A stretch of 64,000 bases of DNA, from contig NZ_JHXX01000010.1 in assembly GCF_000621605.1 (NCBI RefSeq), forward strand, positions 62,001 to 126,000, in the 5' to 3' direction. The first letter of the stretch is position 1; the number at the start of each line of letters is the position of its first letter. The position numbers and the translations under genes were made by a program. The notes below the pieces were generated by a model, which was not told the DNA's origin, did not search any database, and saw only the letters and a program-made list of their open reading frames with translations. Source of the DNA: Butyrivibrio sp. MC2021. Its GTDB lineage: Bacteria > Bacillota > Clostridia > Lachnospirales > Lachnospiraceae. Positions 35,133 through 44,585 of the stretch are shown here, one piece after another.

Positions 35133-36701
35133 TTACTTCCCGGTTATGGCACTGAGCATCAGTATCAGAAGGGCATTCTCTCCGGGATCGTTCATGACGC
35201 CGCTCTTATCAGCATCAAGATAGGTCCTCTCGGTGTCCTCCGAAAGGAAATTGATGGCCTCGGGATTCATTCCCAGCATATAGTGGGCGTGATTCTCTAT
35301 TATAGTGGTATATTCGTGATTGTAAATAATGTGATTGGTTATGGAAAGACATCTCATGTCATCCAGGATCTTATCAAAGTTCCCCTCGTTCTCGGGATCG
35401 GAGACCCTGAATACCTCCTCCTGGGAGGTCTTGGCGATGGCCTCAGCCCTCTTCATAAGAGCCTTCATGATAACGCTGCAGCGGTCCATATCCACGGGCT
35501 GACTGGTGGAAATATAAGTTACAGCCCCGAGGAAAACATTCTCATCCTCGCCGAAGTTATCCAGAAATCCCTTGGTGGAAAAACAGTCCTCCAGAACCTT
35601 GGCATAGGTCTCACCGCCGGTGGCGCGATAGAGCTGGGCTGCAGCCTTAAAAGCCTCCGGTGTGTTGGGCGCGGTCTGATTATTCAGATAACAGTTAAAG
35701 GCCCTGTCAGCGGCTCTAAGACAGGTTGTTGCATATTCAGAATCAAACTTCTGATAAAAATAGGAAAATCTCGCCATCATGGAAGCAAAAGCTATGGTTG
35801 ACTCCATGGAAACAGGAGTTACTGCAACCGGCGCGGTGAAAACATCACTTTCCTGGCCCATGACCGTAAGGGCTGCCCCATACTCGCCTCCTGAGGTGGA
35901 ATCCTGCATCTTAAGAAGCCAGTCCACTTCGTATCTTATCTCGTCCAGAATATCCGGAACTCCGTTGCCACTCTCGGGGATACCGCACTCATCGCAAAAG
36001 ACCTTCTCGTTGAGCTCATAGGCAATAAGAAGCTGCTCCGCTATCCTGCTGCCAAGGGCTGTGTCCCTGTCAGCCTGGGCATCCATGTGCCAGCCTCCGG
36101 TGACATCCAGCTCCTTTGCCGGGTCCTCCTGAAGATGGGCCATGGAGGTGTGGCAGGCGCTGCGGGCACTGTCCCCTGCAAAGCCCTCGGAAAGGCTGCT
36201 GCCGCATCTGTTGAGGTAATATTTCCTGCAGGCGGTATTAAACACGCCTCCGTATACATCATCATCAATAGAAAAAGAGTAGGATTCTCCGAGAGTATCG
36301 GTGTAGATACAGTATTTTCCCCTGGTCTTAAAATCCGTGAACCTGGAAAGGGTGTAGGTCCTGCCCTCAGATACTTCCGGAATATCCCCGGTATATACCA
36401 CTTCACCGGTCTCTAAGTCCTTAATGGAAAAACTCTTGGGAAGGTTCTCACCCTTAAAAATAACTATCTTGTCGGAGCCGGTATTAAAGCCCACCTGGTC
36501 CACCAAGGTCCCGGGAATCTGCACCGGAGACTCATAGTCAGTGTTGACGTTGGTTGCTGCCACCTGGGCCTGCTGCACCGCTTCCGGTTCCTCAGTTTTT
36601 GTTTCAACCGAAGAAGCGCCGCAGCCTGCGACGCTTCCAAGCAGCATAACCGCTGCAAGATATTTAGAAATCCTTTTTGCCCCTCTTAGAAAATGTGCCA
36701 T
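35133..36701 (-). CDS. GH9-like lipoprotein with degenerate active site
   Basis: 522 residues from ATG 36701. Lipobox SVAGC; then a short linker, an N-terminal Ig-like domain (QVGFNTGSDKIVIF) and a GH9 (alpha/alpha)6 domain (NGVPDILDEIRYEVDWLLKM). Classical GH9 cellulases carry GGWxDAGD with two catalytic Asp. Here the stretch after GGWH reads MDAQADRD, so at least one Asp is displaced or missing. The C-terminus lacks the usual SYVTG and PHHR-like loops but retains Glu in PGENALL. It may be an inactive, glycan-binding or altered-specificity member. It sits alone upstream of the branched repeat and 35 bases from the aconitase-like stop. Confidence 0.8.
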   Translation of the reverse strand: MAHFLRGAKRISKYLAAVMLLGSVAGCGASSVETKTEEPEAVQQAQVAATNVNTDYESPVQIPGTLVDQVGFNTGSDKIVIFKGENLPKSFSIKDLETGEVVYTGDIPEVSEGRTYTLSRFTDFKTRGKYCIYTDTLGESYSFSIDDDVYGGVFNTACRKYYLNRCGSSLSEGFAGDSARSACHTSMAHLQEDPAKELDVTGGWHMDAQADRDTALGSRIAEQLLIAYELNEKVFCDECGIPESGNGVPDILDEIRYEVDWLLKMQDSTSGGEYGAALTVMGQESDVFTAPVAVTPVSMESTIAFASMMARFSYFYQKFDSEYATTCLRAADRAFNCYLNNQTAPNTPEAFKAAAQLYRATGGETYAKVLEDCFSTKGFLDNFGEDENVFLGAVTYISTSQPVDMDRCSVIMKALMKRAEAIAKTSQEEVFRVSDPENEGNFDKILDDMRCLSITNHIIYNHEYTTIIENHAHYMLGMNPEAINFLSEDTERTYLDADKSGVMNDPGENALLILMLSAITGK

Positions 36702-36736
36702 AAAAAACTTTCTCGAATTATAGTGTGTGAACACTC

Positions 36737-39028
36737 TTACTTTACTCGATTATAGTTAATTAAGCAACCATCAAGAATGATCTGTCTCTCATCATCTGTA
36801 AGTCCGCCCAGTGTAAGAGTAAACTCCTTGAGCTCGCCATCCTTAACCGCAAAGGCCTTAATCTCGCTGTCCTTGTTCTCAACGGCCTTCCTGATGCCGG
36901 GAAGGAAGATGTAATCAAGGTTCCTGAAGGGAAGCTCGCCCTCCTTGATTATGAAAGGAAGCATACCCCAGTTGATAAGATTGGAGCGGTAACGCTTGGT
37001 GGCGTACTCGTTGGCGATGTTAGCCCATCCGCCAAGAACCTTCTGGCAGGAAGCAGCCTGCTCTCTTGCGGAGCCATCTCCGGGCTTCACTGCAAAAATG
37101 GTGGAGCCGATGCCGGTATTGGATGAGGTAACATCAGGATAAGACTTAAGGATAGCTTTAACAGCCTCTGCAACCTCAGGCTCCAGTGTATCAAGAGCAG
37201 TATTCTCACGTCTCTTGAGCTCCTGGGCATAAACCTCTTTTGCTCTTCCTACGTACTCAGGATCCTTTCTTGAAAGAGTGAACTCTGCAAGGCCCAGAGG
37301 ATTGGATCTGTAGGATGAGGTCTCTCCTGAAGGGATCAGCTCATCTGTTGTGGTAACAGGATCATGGATCTCTGATACAACCTTGAGAAGCAGGTTATCT
37401 GTAAGAGCCACCATGCTGGGCCAGTCCTTGATGTTGGGGCCAAGCTGCAGCTCTACTGAAGGGTCTGCCTTACCCTTGGAATCAAATACGCGGTTAGCGT
37501 AGATCTTGCTGTCATAGTGATATTTATATTTCTGAAGCTCACCGTCGAACTCTGTAGCAGGAGTGAGAACACCCTGATTAGCAGCAGTTGCGGCGATGGA
37601 TCTGGCATCCATAAGTGCCACGGAAGCAACCTGACCGTTCTGAACCTTGGAGCCCTCACGGTTAGGGAAGTTTCTGGTGGAGTGTCTGATACTGAAGGCG
37701 TTGTTGGCAGGTGTGTCGCCTGCGCCGAAGCATGGTCCGCAGAAAGCGGTCTTAAGGATCGCACCGGACTCCATGATAGCTGCAGCCGCGCCGTTCTTGA
37801 CGATCTCCATATATATAGGTGTTGAAGCAGGGTAAACGCTGAGGGTAAATCTGTCGTTTCCGATAAATCTGCCCTTGAGGATGTCAGCTGCAGCGCAGAT
37901 ATTCTCAAATCCGCCGCCGGCGCAGCCTGCGATGATTCCCTGATCAACCATTAACTTGCCGTTCCTGATCTTATTCTGAAGAGAGAACTCAACCTTGTCA
38001 CCGAAGCTTACTCTTGCGCGCTTCTCAACGTCAGCCAGGATGTCGGCTGCGTTTGCGTTAACCTCAGCGATCTCATATACGTTGCTGGGGTGGAAAGGCA
38101 TGGCGATCATAGGATTAAGAGCTGAAAGATCAACCTTAACTACACCGTCATAGTAAGCAACCTTGCCGGGCTTAAGTTCCTTGTAACATTCGCTTCTTCC
38201 GTGGATATCATAGAAATCCTTTATCTCATCATCTGTCTGCCAGATTGAAGACAGGCAGGTGGTCTCTGTTGTCATTACGTCCACACCGATACGGAAGTCT
38301 GCGGAAAGCTTCTCAACACCGGGGCCTACGAACTCCATTACCTTATTCTTAACATAGCCGTCGCCGAATACCTTGCCGATGATAGCCAGGGCAACGTCCT
38401 GAGGACCTACACCCTTCTTGGGCTCTCCCTCAAGGTAAATAGCTACTACGCCGGGCATGTCAACGTCATAGGTCTGTCCCAGAAGCTGCTTAACAAGCTC
38501 GGGGCCGCCCTCTCCGATGGCCATGGTGCCCAGAGCACCGTATCTGGTGTGGGAGTCGGAACCAAGGATCATTGCTCCGCTCTCAGCCAGCATCTCTCTT
38601 GCAAACTGATGAATTACCGCCTGATGAGGTGGTACATAGATTCCGCCGTATTTCTGCGCAGCGGTAAGTCCAAACATGTGGTCATCTTCGTTGATGGTTC
38701 CGCCTACTGCGCAAAGTGAGTTATGGCAGTTGGTCAAAACGTATGGAATAGGGAATTTCTCAAGGCCTGAAGCCCTTGCTGTCTGAATGATTCCTACGTA
38801 AGTGATATCGTGAGAAGTAAGCTTATCGAACTTAACGCAGAGCTTGTCCATATTTCCGGAAGTGTTATGGGCCTTTAGAATGCCATAGGCAATGGTATTC
38901 TGTCTGGCGGTCTCCTTGGTAGCATCACCTGCTCCCAAAGCAGAAAGCTGCGCCATAGCTTCTGAATTATCGGGTACCAAAGTATTTCCATTTACCAGAT
39001 AGCATCCGGTTTCTAACGTTGTAACCAT
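36737..39028 (-). CDS. Aconitase-family hydratase
   Basis: 763 residues. [4Fe-4S] dehydratase of the aconitase superfamily. Seen: [12 protein letters not shown], the cluster cysteines in IIAGCAGGG and [18 protein letters not shown], and a C-terminal swivel domain. The sequence resembles the aconitase-like hydratase group (as in E. coli YbhJ) rather than AcnA or AcnB, so citrate may not be the substrate. AGGAGG stands six bases before the ATG. No other citrate-cycle gene is near. Confidence 0.8.
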   Translation of the reverse strand: MVTTLETGCYLVNGNTLVPDNSEAMAQLSALGAGDATKETARQNTIAYGILKAHNTSGNMDKLCVKFDKLTSHDITYVGIIQTARASGLEKFPIPYVLTNCHNSLCAVGGTINEDDHMFGLTAAQKYGGIYVPPHQAVIHQFAREMLAESGAMILGSDSHTRYGALGTMAIGEGGPELVKQLLGQTYDVDMPGVVAIYLEGEPKKGVGPQDVALAIIGKVFGDGYVKNKVMEFVGPGVEKLSADFRIGVDVMTTETTCLSSIWQTDDEIKDFYDIHGRSECYKELKPGKVAYYDGVVKVDLSALNPMIAMPFHPSNVYEIAEVNANAADILADVEKRARVSFGDKVEFSLQNKIRNGKLMVDQGIIAGCAGGGFENICAAADILKGRFIGNDRFTLSVYPASTPIYMEIVKNGAAAAIMESGAILKTAFCGPCFGAGDTPANNAFSIRHSTRNFPNREGSKVQNGQVASVALMDARSIAATAANQGVLTPATEFDGELQKYKYHYDSKIYANRVFDSKGKADPSVELQLGPNIKDWPSMVALTDNLLLKVVSEIHDPVTTTDELIPSGETSSYRSNPLGLAEFTLSRKDPEYVGRAKEVYAQELKRRENTALDTLEPEVAEAVKAILKSYPDVTSSNTGIGSTIFAVKPGDGSAREQAASCQKVLGGWANIANEYATKRYRSNLINWGMLPFIIKEGELPFRNLDYIFLPGIRKAVENKDSEIKAFAVKDGELKEFTLTLGGLTDDERQIILDGCLINYNRVK

Positions 39029-39110
39029 AAAATCCCTCCTGCCTTATACATGTATACAATTCTACAAGCGCAATCATATCATAATTATTTCACAGTTGGT
39101 AGTGGCAAAA

Positions 39111-40655
39111 TTAATGAGAATCCAGGATTTTCTGCAATTCTTTTGTCACAAGTTCAAAGCCCACCAGCCTTAGCTGCTCTCTGAACTCCGCCACCTCTTC
39201 CTCGGGAGTCTGCCTATAGGTTCCATAAACGATCTCAGGAAGGTACCGGGCACACACTCTGTTTATCCTTCTGAGCCTGTCATTTATATCCGCCGCCCCA
39301 AAGGGATACCGGTCCCAGGGATAATCTATGGCTGTCTTCTCGTACTCTTTTACCAGCTCCTGATAATCATCCCAGGCATTCCCGGAGTCCCTAAGCTCGT
39401 ACTCATCCCTCCGGCCCCACCAGAAATTCAGGGTCATGCTGTCCTTATCGGGATTGTAGCCGTTGGGTTTTTCAATGCTTCCGTCCTCTAAAAGCTCGTA
39501 CTGAACACCGTTTATTCCGTAGCACATAAGCCTGTAGCAGGTCTCATCATTTCTAATGTAATCATAGACCATAAGGGCTTTCTCGGGATTCTTGGATCCG
39601 GAGTATACCGCCATGGCGCCGTGAAGAATGCTGTTTCGAAGAACATTCCCTGACTCCTTGCCGAACCAGTAAAATCCGGCATCTGAGCCAATCTGTGACA
39701 GCTCCACATTGGGCTTTATCTCGTTAAAATAATTCTGGGTATGGTGCTGCTCCACAGAGGAGAGCCCTGCGTAAAACTCCGCCTCATTATCTCCGGCGAT
39801 GGCGAAATCCCCGCGCCAGACGCCCATTTTACCCCATTGCTTCATGAGGGTGGCAAACTCAATGAGCTCATCCCCCTTATAGAAAGGTGAAGTGATTTTG
39901 GTCATATCATGCTGGTAGGCCCCCCAGAGGCCGTAGGTTGTTATCTCATAAATAGGAACATAGTCCGACTTGGACATAAGATATCCCAGAGCTATGACCG
40001 TATTGTCCCCGGTGGCATCCCAGGGTATCATATCCGGTCTGTTTTCCTTAACATAGGCAAAATAGTCGGTGAGGTCCTCCCAAGAATTAACTCCCTGAAG
40101 CCCCGCCGCTTCAGCGATATCACCTCTGTAAATGAAGCCGTGATTGGTCCACTGGGTGAACTCATTCTCAGGGATAAAATAGATCATTCCCTTGTATCTG
40201 CAGGCTTCCCACTCTTTTTCGCTGACCTTGGCATAGGTTCTGGGGCAATAGGTCTGGAGCATATCCTCCGTCAGAGGGCGGAAATTGCCGTTGACCACAT
40301 TTGGCCAGGCGTCAAGCCAGTCCGTTCCGGTTCCCACCAGATCTATGTTGACACTGTCTTCATTCAGAGTCTGGTTGTAGTTATCCAGATAATCTGACCA
40401 GCTTATGTAAAAAACATCAAGTCTTGCATTAAGTTCTTTTTCCAGAATCCTGTTTAGCTCCGCCACAACGGCCTCGGTTCTTCCGTTGGTGGGCTTATCT
40501 CCGATAGTCATATAGGTTATGGTCACCGGCTCCCTGCTAAAGTCAATATAAGGGTAAAGCTCGCTCTCTGCGCTGCGTCCGTCCAGATCACAGGCGCCCA
40601 GGCAAGCCACCGTCAGCAAGGTAATTAGAATTACGGAAAAAAATCGCTTTTTCAA
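39111..40655 (-). CDS. Extracellular solute-binding lipoprotein (LplA-type)
   Basis: 514 residues from a TTG start overlapping the tadA stop (TTGA). Lipobox VACLGAC. It resembles large family 1 solute-binding proteins of the LplA type with a DUF3502-like C-terminus (FPFGAADINDRLRRI-like region), which usually bind oligosaccharides. No permease is adjacent. It is translationally coupled to tadA, an unusual partner that may simply reflect gene packing. Confidence 0.85.
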   Translation of the reverse strand: MKKRFFSVILITLLTVACLGACDLDGRSAESELYPYIDFSREPVTITYMTIGDKPTNGRTEAVVAELNRILEKELNARLDVFYISWSDYLDNYNQTLNEDSVNIDLVGTGTDWLDAWPNVVNGNFRPLTEDMLQTYCPRTYAKVSEKEWEACRYKGMIYFIPENEFTQWTNHGFIYRGDIAEAAGLQGVNSWEDLTDYFAYVKENRPDMIPWDATGDNTVIALGYLMSKSDYVPIYEITTYGLWGAYQHDMTKITSPFYKGDELIEFATLMKQWGKMGVWRGDFAIAGDNEAEFYAGLSSVEQHHTQNYFNEIKPNVELSQIGSDAGFYWFGKESGNVLRNSILHGAMAVYSGSKNPEKALMVYDYIRNDETCYRLMCYGINGVQYELLEDGSIEKPNGYNPDKDSMTLNFWWGRRDEYELRDSGNAWDDYQELVKEYEKTAIDYPWDRYPFGAADINDRLRRINRVCARYLPEIVYGTYRQTPEEEVAEFREQLRLVGFELVTKELQKILDSH

Positions 40656-41185
40656 TCGGGAGTCCCTTTCTGCTCTTTCTCAGCTTTATTTCTGATCCTA
40701 AGTTCCACAAAAAAATCCTTCAGAAGTTTACTGCACTCCTCCTTAAGCACTCCCCTTTTTACTGTGACCTGATGATTAAAATCAGGATTGTTCAGAATAT
40801 CCAGTACCGTTCCTCCGCAGCCGGCCTTGGGGCTCTCCGCCGCCATGATGACCTCCGGTATCCGGGCCTGGACTATGGCCCCGGCGCACATCTGACAGGG
40901 TTCCAGGGTCACATAGAGTCTGCACCCCTCCAGTCTCCAGTCTCCGATGACCTTACTGGCCTTTTTTATGGCGGTTATCTCCGCATGCGCCAGGGTTGTC
41001 TTGTCTGTGTTTCTTCTGTTATAGCCCCTTCCTATAATCTTGTCCTCGTAGACAATTACGCAGCCGATGGGTACTTCCCCCAGCTTGTATGCCTTTTTGG
41101 CCTGAGCGATGGCAGCCTTCATATACTTGATATCCTGCTGCTCCTCAGGACTTATCCCTTCCCTGGGTAATATTTTCTTAGCCAT
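40652..41185 (-). CDS. tadA: tRNA-specific adenosine deaminase
   Basis: 177 residues. It converts A34 to inosine in tRNA-Arg. Zinc site: H67 in HAE with catalytic E69, and C97/C100 in LEPCQMC. The C-terminal FFVELR region is typical of TadA. It reads into the solute-binding gene by an overlapping TTGA. Confidence 0.95.
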   Translation of the reverse strand: MAKKILPREGISPEEQQDIKYMKAAIAQAKKAYKLGEVPIGCVIVYEDKIIGRGYNRRNTDKTTLAHAEITAIKKASKVIGDWRLEGCRLYVTLEPCQMCAGAIVQARIPEVIMAAESPKAGCGGTVLDILNNPDFNHQVTVKRGVLKEECSKLLKDFFVELRIRNKAEKEQKGTPD

Positions 41186-41354
41186 ATAAAAATAAAAACC
41201 TCGTATTTCCTGTTTTCACACATTTCATATCAAATTAGTAGTAATTGAATAGATTTTCTGATATAATAACAACCACGCTATTTTCATTATAAATAATAAT
41301 TTACAGATTTTAATACTTCTAACGAGTATTTCATTGAAATTTAAGGAGTCATAA

Positions 41355-41795
41355 ATGAAAATTTCCACAAAAGGAAGATATGCTCTCAGAGTCATGATAG
41401 ATCTTGCCCTTCACAACAACGGGGAATACATAGCCCTGAAGGATATTTCCGCAAGACAGAACATCACCATCAAGTATCTGGAGCAGATCGTATCCGTTCT
41501 GAACAAGGCCGGCTTCCTTCGCAGCATGCGAGGCAACAACGGCGGCCACAAATTGGCCCGGGATCCCAAGGATTACAGGGTAGGGGACATCATCAGAGTC
41601 ATGGAGGGCAACCTTACGCCGGTTGAGTGCTCCGCCCAGATAAACGGCACCACCTGCCCCCTTTCAGATAACTGCGCATCCCTGAACTTCTGGCAGGGTC
41701 TTGATAAGGTGGTCAATAATTACGTAGACAAGTTTACGTTAGAGGACCTGGTAGCCCAGTACCGCCAGGGCGCGAGAGACGATTACTCCATTTGA
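41355..41795 (+). CDS. Rrf2-family regulator with IscR-like cysteines
   Basis: 146 residues; AAGGAG six bases before the ATG. An N-terminal winged helix (KGRYALRVMIDLAL, IALKDISARQNI) binds DNA. Cysteines C92, C101 and C107 match the [2Fe-2S] ligands of IscR/CymR-like members, so it probably senses iron-sulphur status or cysteine supply. No isc/suf genes are adjacent. It is divergent from tadA with a 169-base AT-rich spacer. Confidence 0.88.
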   Translation: MKISTKGRYALRVMIDLALHNNGEYIALKDISARQNITIKYLEQIVSVLNKAGFLRSMRGNNGGHKLARDPKDYRVGDIIRVMEGNLTPVECSAQINGTTCPLSDNCASLNFWQGLDKVVNNYVDKFTLEDLVAQYRQGARDDYSI

Positions 41796-41812
41796 ATGAT
41801 ATAGGAGTCAAA

Positions 41813-41857
41813 ATTAAAAGTGCTTAACATACTCGTATGTTAAGCGCTTTTAATTTA
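41813..41857 (+). terminator. Terminator of the Rrf2 gene
   Basis: A near-perfect 20-base stem, ATTAAAAG-T-GCTTAACATAC with GTATGTTAAGC-G-CTTTTAAT and a two-base loop, followed by TTATG. Confidence 0.8.
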
Positions 41858-41902
41858 TGACCCGAACAAACATGAGGAATTAGCAATTTACGCAGTAAAT
41901 TA

Positions 41903-41967
41903 GCGGTTTCCGAATGTTTGTAGAATTGCGAAAATGACGTCAGTCATGGAGCAATTCGTATATCATT
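41903..41967 (-). repeat. Dispersed ~64-bp palindromic element, copy 2
   Basis: The reverse complement matches 21477-21540 along its whole length. Its outer side continues into another palindrome (CAAACAT at about 41870 to ATGTTTG at about 41920, with an AATTTAC/GTAAATT core). It lies downstream of the SRP RNA gene. Confidence 0.8.
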
Positions 41968-41990
41968 TATATATATTCCTACATAAAGAA

Positions 41991-42164
41991 GCGGCTCTGG
42001 GAGAGATGCATACAGGTCCAAGATGACAACAGGCACCCTTACAACACATGAGAGGTTCTACTTAGTGCTGCTTCGTTCCCGACCTGACACGGTTCGTAGA
42101 TTCCCATTGCATAAGACCCGCTGCCAAACAAGAAGGACACTGCATACACCTCTCGCAAAGCCGC
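41991..42164 (-). ncRNA. ffs: Signal recognition particle RNA
   Basis: The minus strand contains the universal SRP core GTGTCAGGTCGGGAAC followed by GAAGCAGCACTAAG, the domain IV loop bound by Ffh. The ends pair: 5' GCGGCTTT with 3' AGAGCCGC, and the next stem GAGAGGTGTATGCA with TGCATCTCTC. The predicted length is about 174 nt, between the short 4.5S and the 270-nt Bacillus forms, so part of an Alu-like region may be present. A TTCTTT tract follows. Confidence 0.92.
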
Positions 42165-42170
42165 TAATAT

Positions 42171-42199
42171 AATATACTTAATTTTCTAAAATTTCGCAA
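42171..42199 (-). promoter_or_regulatory. Promoter of the SRP RNA
   Basis: On the minus strand TTGCGA (rc of 42194-42199) and TATATT (rc of 42171-42176) have a 17-base spacer. The -10 box ends six to seven bases before the predicted RNA start. Confidence 0.7.
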
Positions 42200-42216
42200 G
42201 TCTAAATTGTTTTCCC

Positions 42217-43005
42217 TTAATACTCCGATATCCTGAGTTTGTTCTTTAAAAAGGTTAGAAGATTCGCCTTGCTGGTGGATTTAAGAAGATATCCATCGGG
42301 CTTAAGGCTCATTACTCTTGTTACGCTCTCCCTGTCTCCTACACCGGTGAGGAACACTACAGGGATCTTCTCCGTGACGGGGTCAGACCTTAACATCTGC
42401 AGTACCTGTGGCCCGTCCACCACAGGCATCTCATAATCAAGAAGTATCAGGTCCACCTGGTCGTTAGCGGGGAGCTTCATAAGGAAATTGATTGCCTGAA
42501 TTCCCGCAGTTACGATATCCACCTTGAAAACATCCTTTATCCACTCTTTTACGATCTTGGCATAATCCGGATCGTCGTCCACGATAAGGATCCTGCACTT
42601 GGCTCCGGGAGGCCGCACTCCCGCCATGGCTTTCTCAATGGCCAACGCCAGTTCCTTCATCTCCACGGGCCTGAAGAGCCAGACGTAGCTGGTTATTCCG
42701 GTATAGACCTTTCCCAGGTCCTCCCAGCCCTCCGGGTCTCCCACGATGATCATCTTCATATCGTTGTCTTTCATCTTATCGCAGATCTGCACCAGAGTAT
42801 TGATCTCCTGGGAGTTCTCCGCCACCTTGGCAGGAAGATGGAAGATAAAAAGATCCGTGAACTCAAAATAGGTATCCAGTTTTGAAAAATCATTAACCAG
42901 GGACGTGACAAAATTGCCGGTATCCGAAAGCTTTTTTTCAAGGCCTCTGGCAACGATACTCGGCTGGAACATAAGCATCACGATTCTGAGATTATTGATT
43001 TCCAT
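42217..43005 (-). CDS. Two-domain response regulator of phosphorelay locus B
   Basis: 262 residues from ATG 43005 with GGAGG five bases upstream. Same layout as the regulator at 306-1103: a degenerate N-terminal receiver-like domain (1-130) and a true receiver (137-262) with VDDD, D190 in LLDYEMP and TGVG. No output domain. It lies 27 bases after the AGCS symporter gene and is the last gene of locus B. Confidence 0.85.
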   Translation of the reverse strand: MEINNLRIVMLMFQPSIVARGLEKKLSDTGNFVTSLVNDFSKLDTYFEFTDLFIFHLPAKVAENSQEINTLVQICDKMKDNDMKMIIVGDPEGWEDLGKVYTGITSYVWLFRPVEMKELALAIEKAMAGVRPPGAKCRILIVDDDPDYAKIVKEWIKDVFKVDIVTAGIQAINFLMKLPANDQVDLILLDYEMPVVDGPQVLQMLRSDPVTEKIPVVFLTGVGDRESVTRVMSLKPDGYLLKSTSKANLLTFLKNKLRISEY

Positions 43006-43032
43006 GTCGTCCTCCAATCACGTAAAACAAGG

Positions 43033-44556
43033 TCAGTCAGCTCCCTTATTTATTGCTTTTATGGCTTCCTTCTGAATATCGGGATCATAAGACAAAAGAG
43101 GCTCTGTCTCTTTTCCCTTTATCCTTCTGTCTATATAGTTCCTGGTGAGTCTTATAAGAAGGGGTGTCATAACCACAAGTCCGATGAGATTTGGTATCAT
43201 CATAAGTCCGTTAAAAGTATCCGAGATATCCCAGGCCAGATTGGATTCCATGACCGCTCCAAATACCACCAGCAGCAAAAAAATCACCCTATATACTCTG
43301 GCAGCTGCGACCCCCAGCAGATACTCGGTAGTCTTAGCCCCATAGTAGGACCATCCTATGACAGTGGTGAATGCCACCATGGTAATGGCAATGACCACAA
43401 ACCATTCCCCGGGCTTGCCATAGTATTTTCCAAAAGCCTGAGCCACCAGGGTTGCATCGTTGATTCCCTCTTTTGCAAGGCCTGTCGTAAGATCAATATA
43501 TCCTGAATCAAGGACCACAAGGGCTGTCATGCTGCAGATGACAATAGTGTCTATAAATACCTCTGCAATTCCCCACATTCCCTGATGTACCGGCTCTCTT
43601 GAGCAGCTGGTGCTGTGGACCATAACAGAGGATCCAAGGCCTGCTTCATTGGAAAAAACGCCTCGTTTACAGCCCTGCTTAATGGTGCCGATAGCAAGCT
43701 GCACAGCTGTTCCTGCCGCTCCGCCTTTTAACGCTTCCGGCCCCAGGGCGAATCTGAATATGGAGGAAAAGACCTCCGGAACCCCAGTAATATTCCTTGC
43801 TATCACCAGGAGGCAGCCTGCAATATATACAATTGATATCACCGGCATCAGCTTCTCGGAAACCTTGGCCACGCGCCTGAAACCGCCCATGATGATGGCT
43901 CCTGCTGTGATCATGAGGACAATTCCGATACCCCAGTCAACTCTGGGGATGCCCCAGAGGGTTCCAAGGTCCGCTTCCGCCAGGAATGCTGATGCCACAT
44001 TCAGGGTTATCTTGTTTATCTGTCCCATGTTTCCTATTCCGAAGGATGCAAACACGGTAAAAATACAGAAGGCAATACCCAGAACTTTTCCCAGCTTTTT
44101 GCAGTGCTTAATGGAGCCAAGGCCGTCCTCAAGATAGTACATAGGGCCGCCGGACCAGGCTCCCTCTGTGTTTCTGCGTCTGTAATAGATACCGAGAACG
44201 CACTCGGAATACTTGACCATCATTCCCAGGAACGCCGCAACCCACATCCAGAACACCGCCCCCGGGCCTCCCAGACATATGGCCGTTGATACTCCCGCAA
44301 TGTTTCCTGTTCCGATGGTGGCGCAGAGGGCCATACAGAAGGCTCTCCACTGGGAAAGGGCGCCGGCATCATTGATGATCCTGCCCTTGCCCTTTATGAT
44401 TCCAAAGGTATTTTTAAACCAGTGACGAAGATGTGTTATCTGGAAAAGCCCGGTAATAAGCGTGCAGAGAAGTCCCGTTCCAAGAAGAAGCGAAAGGCCC
44501 ACGTTGCCCCAGGCAAAGGAATTCAGGGCATTATTTATACGTACCACGGTTTCCAT
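43033..44556 (-). CDS. AGCS-family amino acid (alanine/glycine):sodium symporter
   Basis: 507 residues with about ten to eleven membrane segments. Signature elements: GTGNIAGV near the start, GPGAVFWMW, the central NEAGLGSS motif, and W-S-YYGAKTTEYLLG. It co-transports alanine or glycine with Na+. AAGGAG precedes the ATG. It is inserted between the DegV-kinase and regulator genes of locus B (29- and 27-base spacers); locus A has no such gene. This may link amino-acid uptake to the relay. Confidence 0.92.
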   Translation of the reverse strand: METVVRINNALNSFAWGNVGLSLLLGTGLLCTLITGLFQITHLRHWFKNTFGIIKGKGRIINDAGALSQWRAFCMALCATIGTGNIAGVSTAICLGGPGAVFWMWVAAFLGMMVKYSECVLGIYYRRRNTEGAWSGGPMYYLEDGLGSIKHCKKLGKVLGIAFCIFTVFASFGIGNMGQINKITLNVASAFLAEADLGTLWGIPRVDWGIGIVLMITAGAIIMGGFRRVAKVSEKLMPVISIVYIAGCLLVIARNITGVPEVFSSIFRFALGPEALKGGAAGTAVQLAIGTIKQGCKRGVFSNEAGLGSSVMVHSTSCSREPVHQGMWGIAEVFIDTIVICSMTALVVLDSGYIDLTTGLAKEGINDATLVAQAFGKYYGKPGEWFVVIAITMVAFTTVIGWSYYGAKTTEYLLGVAAARVYRVIFLLLVVFGAVMESNLAWDISDTFNGLMMIPNLIGLVVMTPLLIRLTRNYIDRRIKGKETEPLLSYDPDIQKEAIKAINKGAD

Positions 44557-44585
44557 ATAGCTTCTCCTTTCCCGGTTTTGTAACT

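Noticed and set aside
42000..42160. tmRNA or RNase P RNA
   Set aside because: The GTGTCAGGTC core with GAAGCAGC and the paired ends fit SRP RNA; no tag-coding frame or RNase P core is present.
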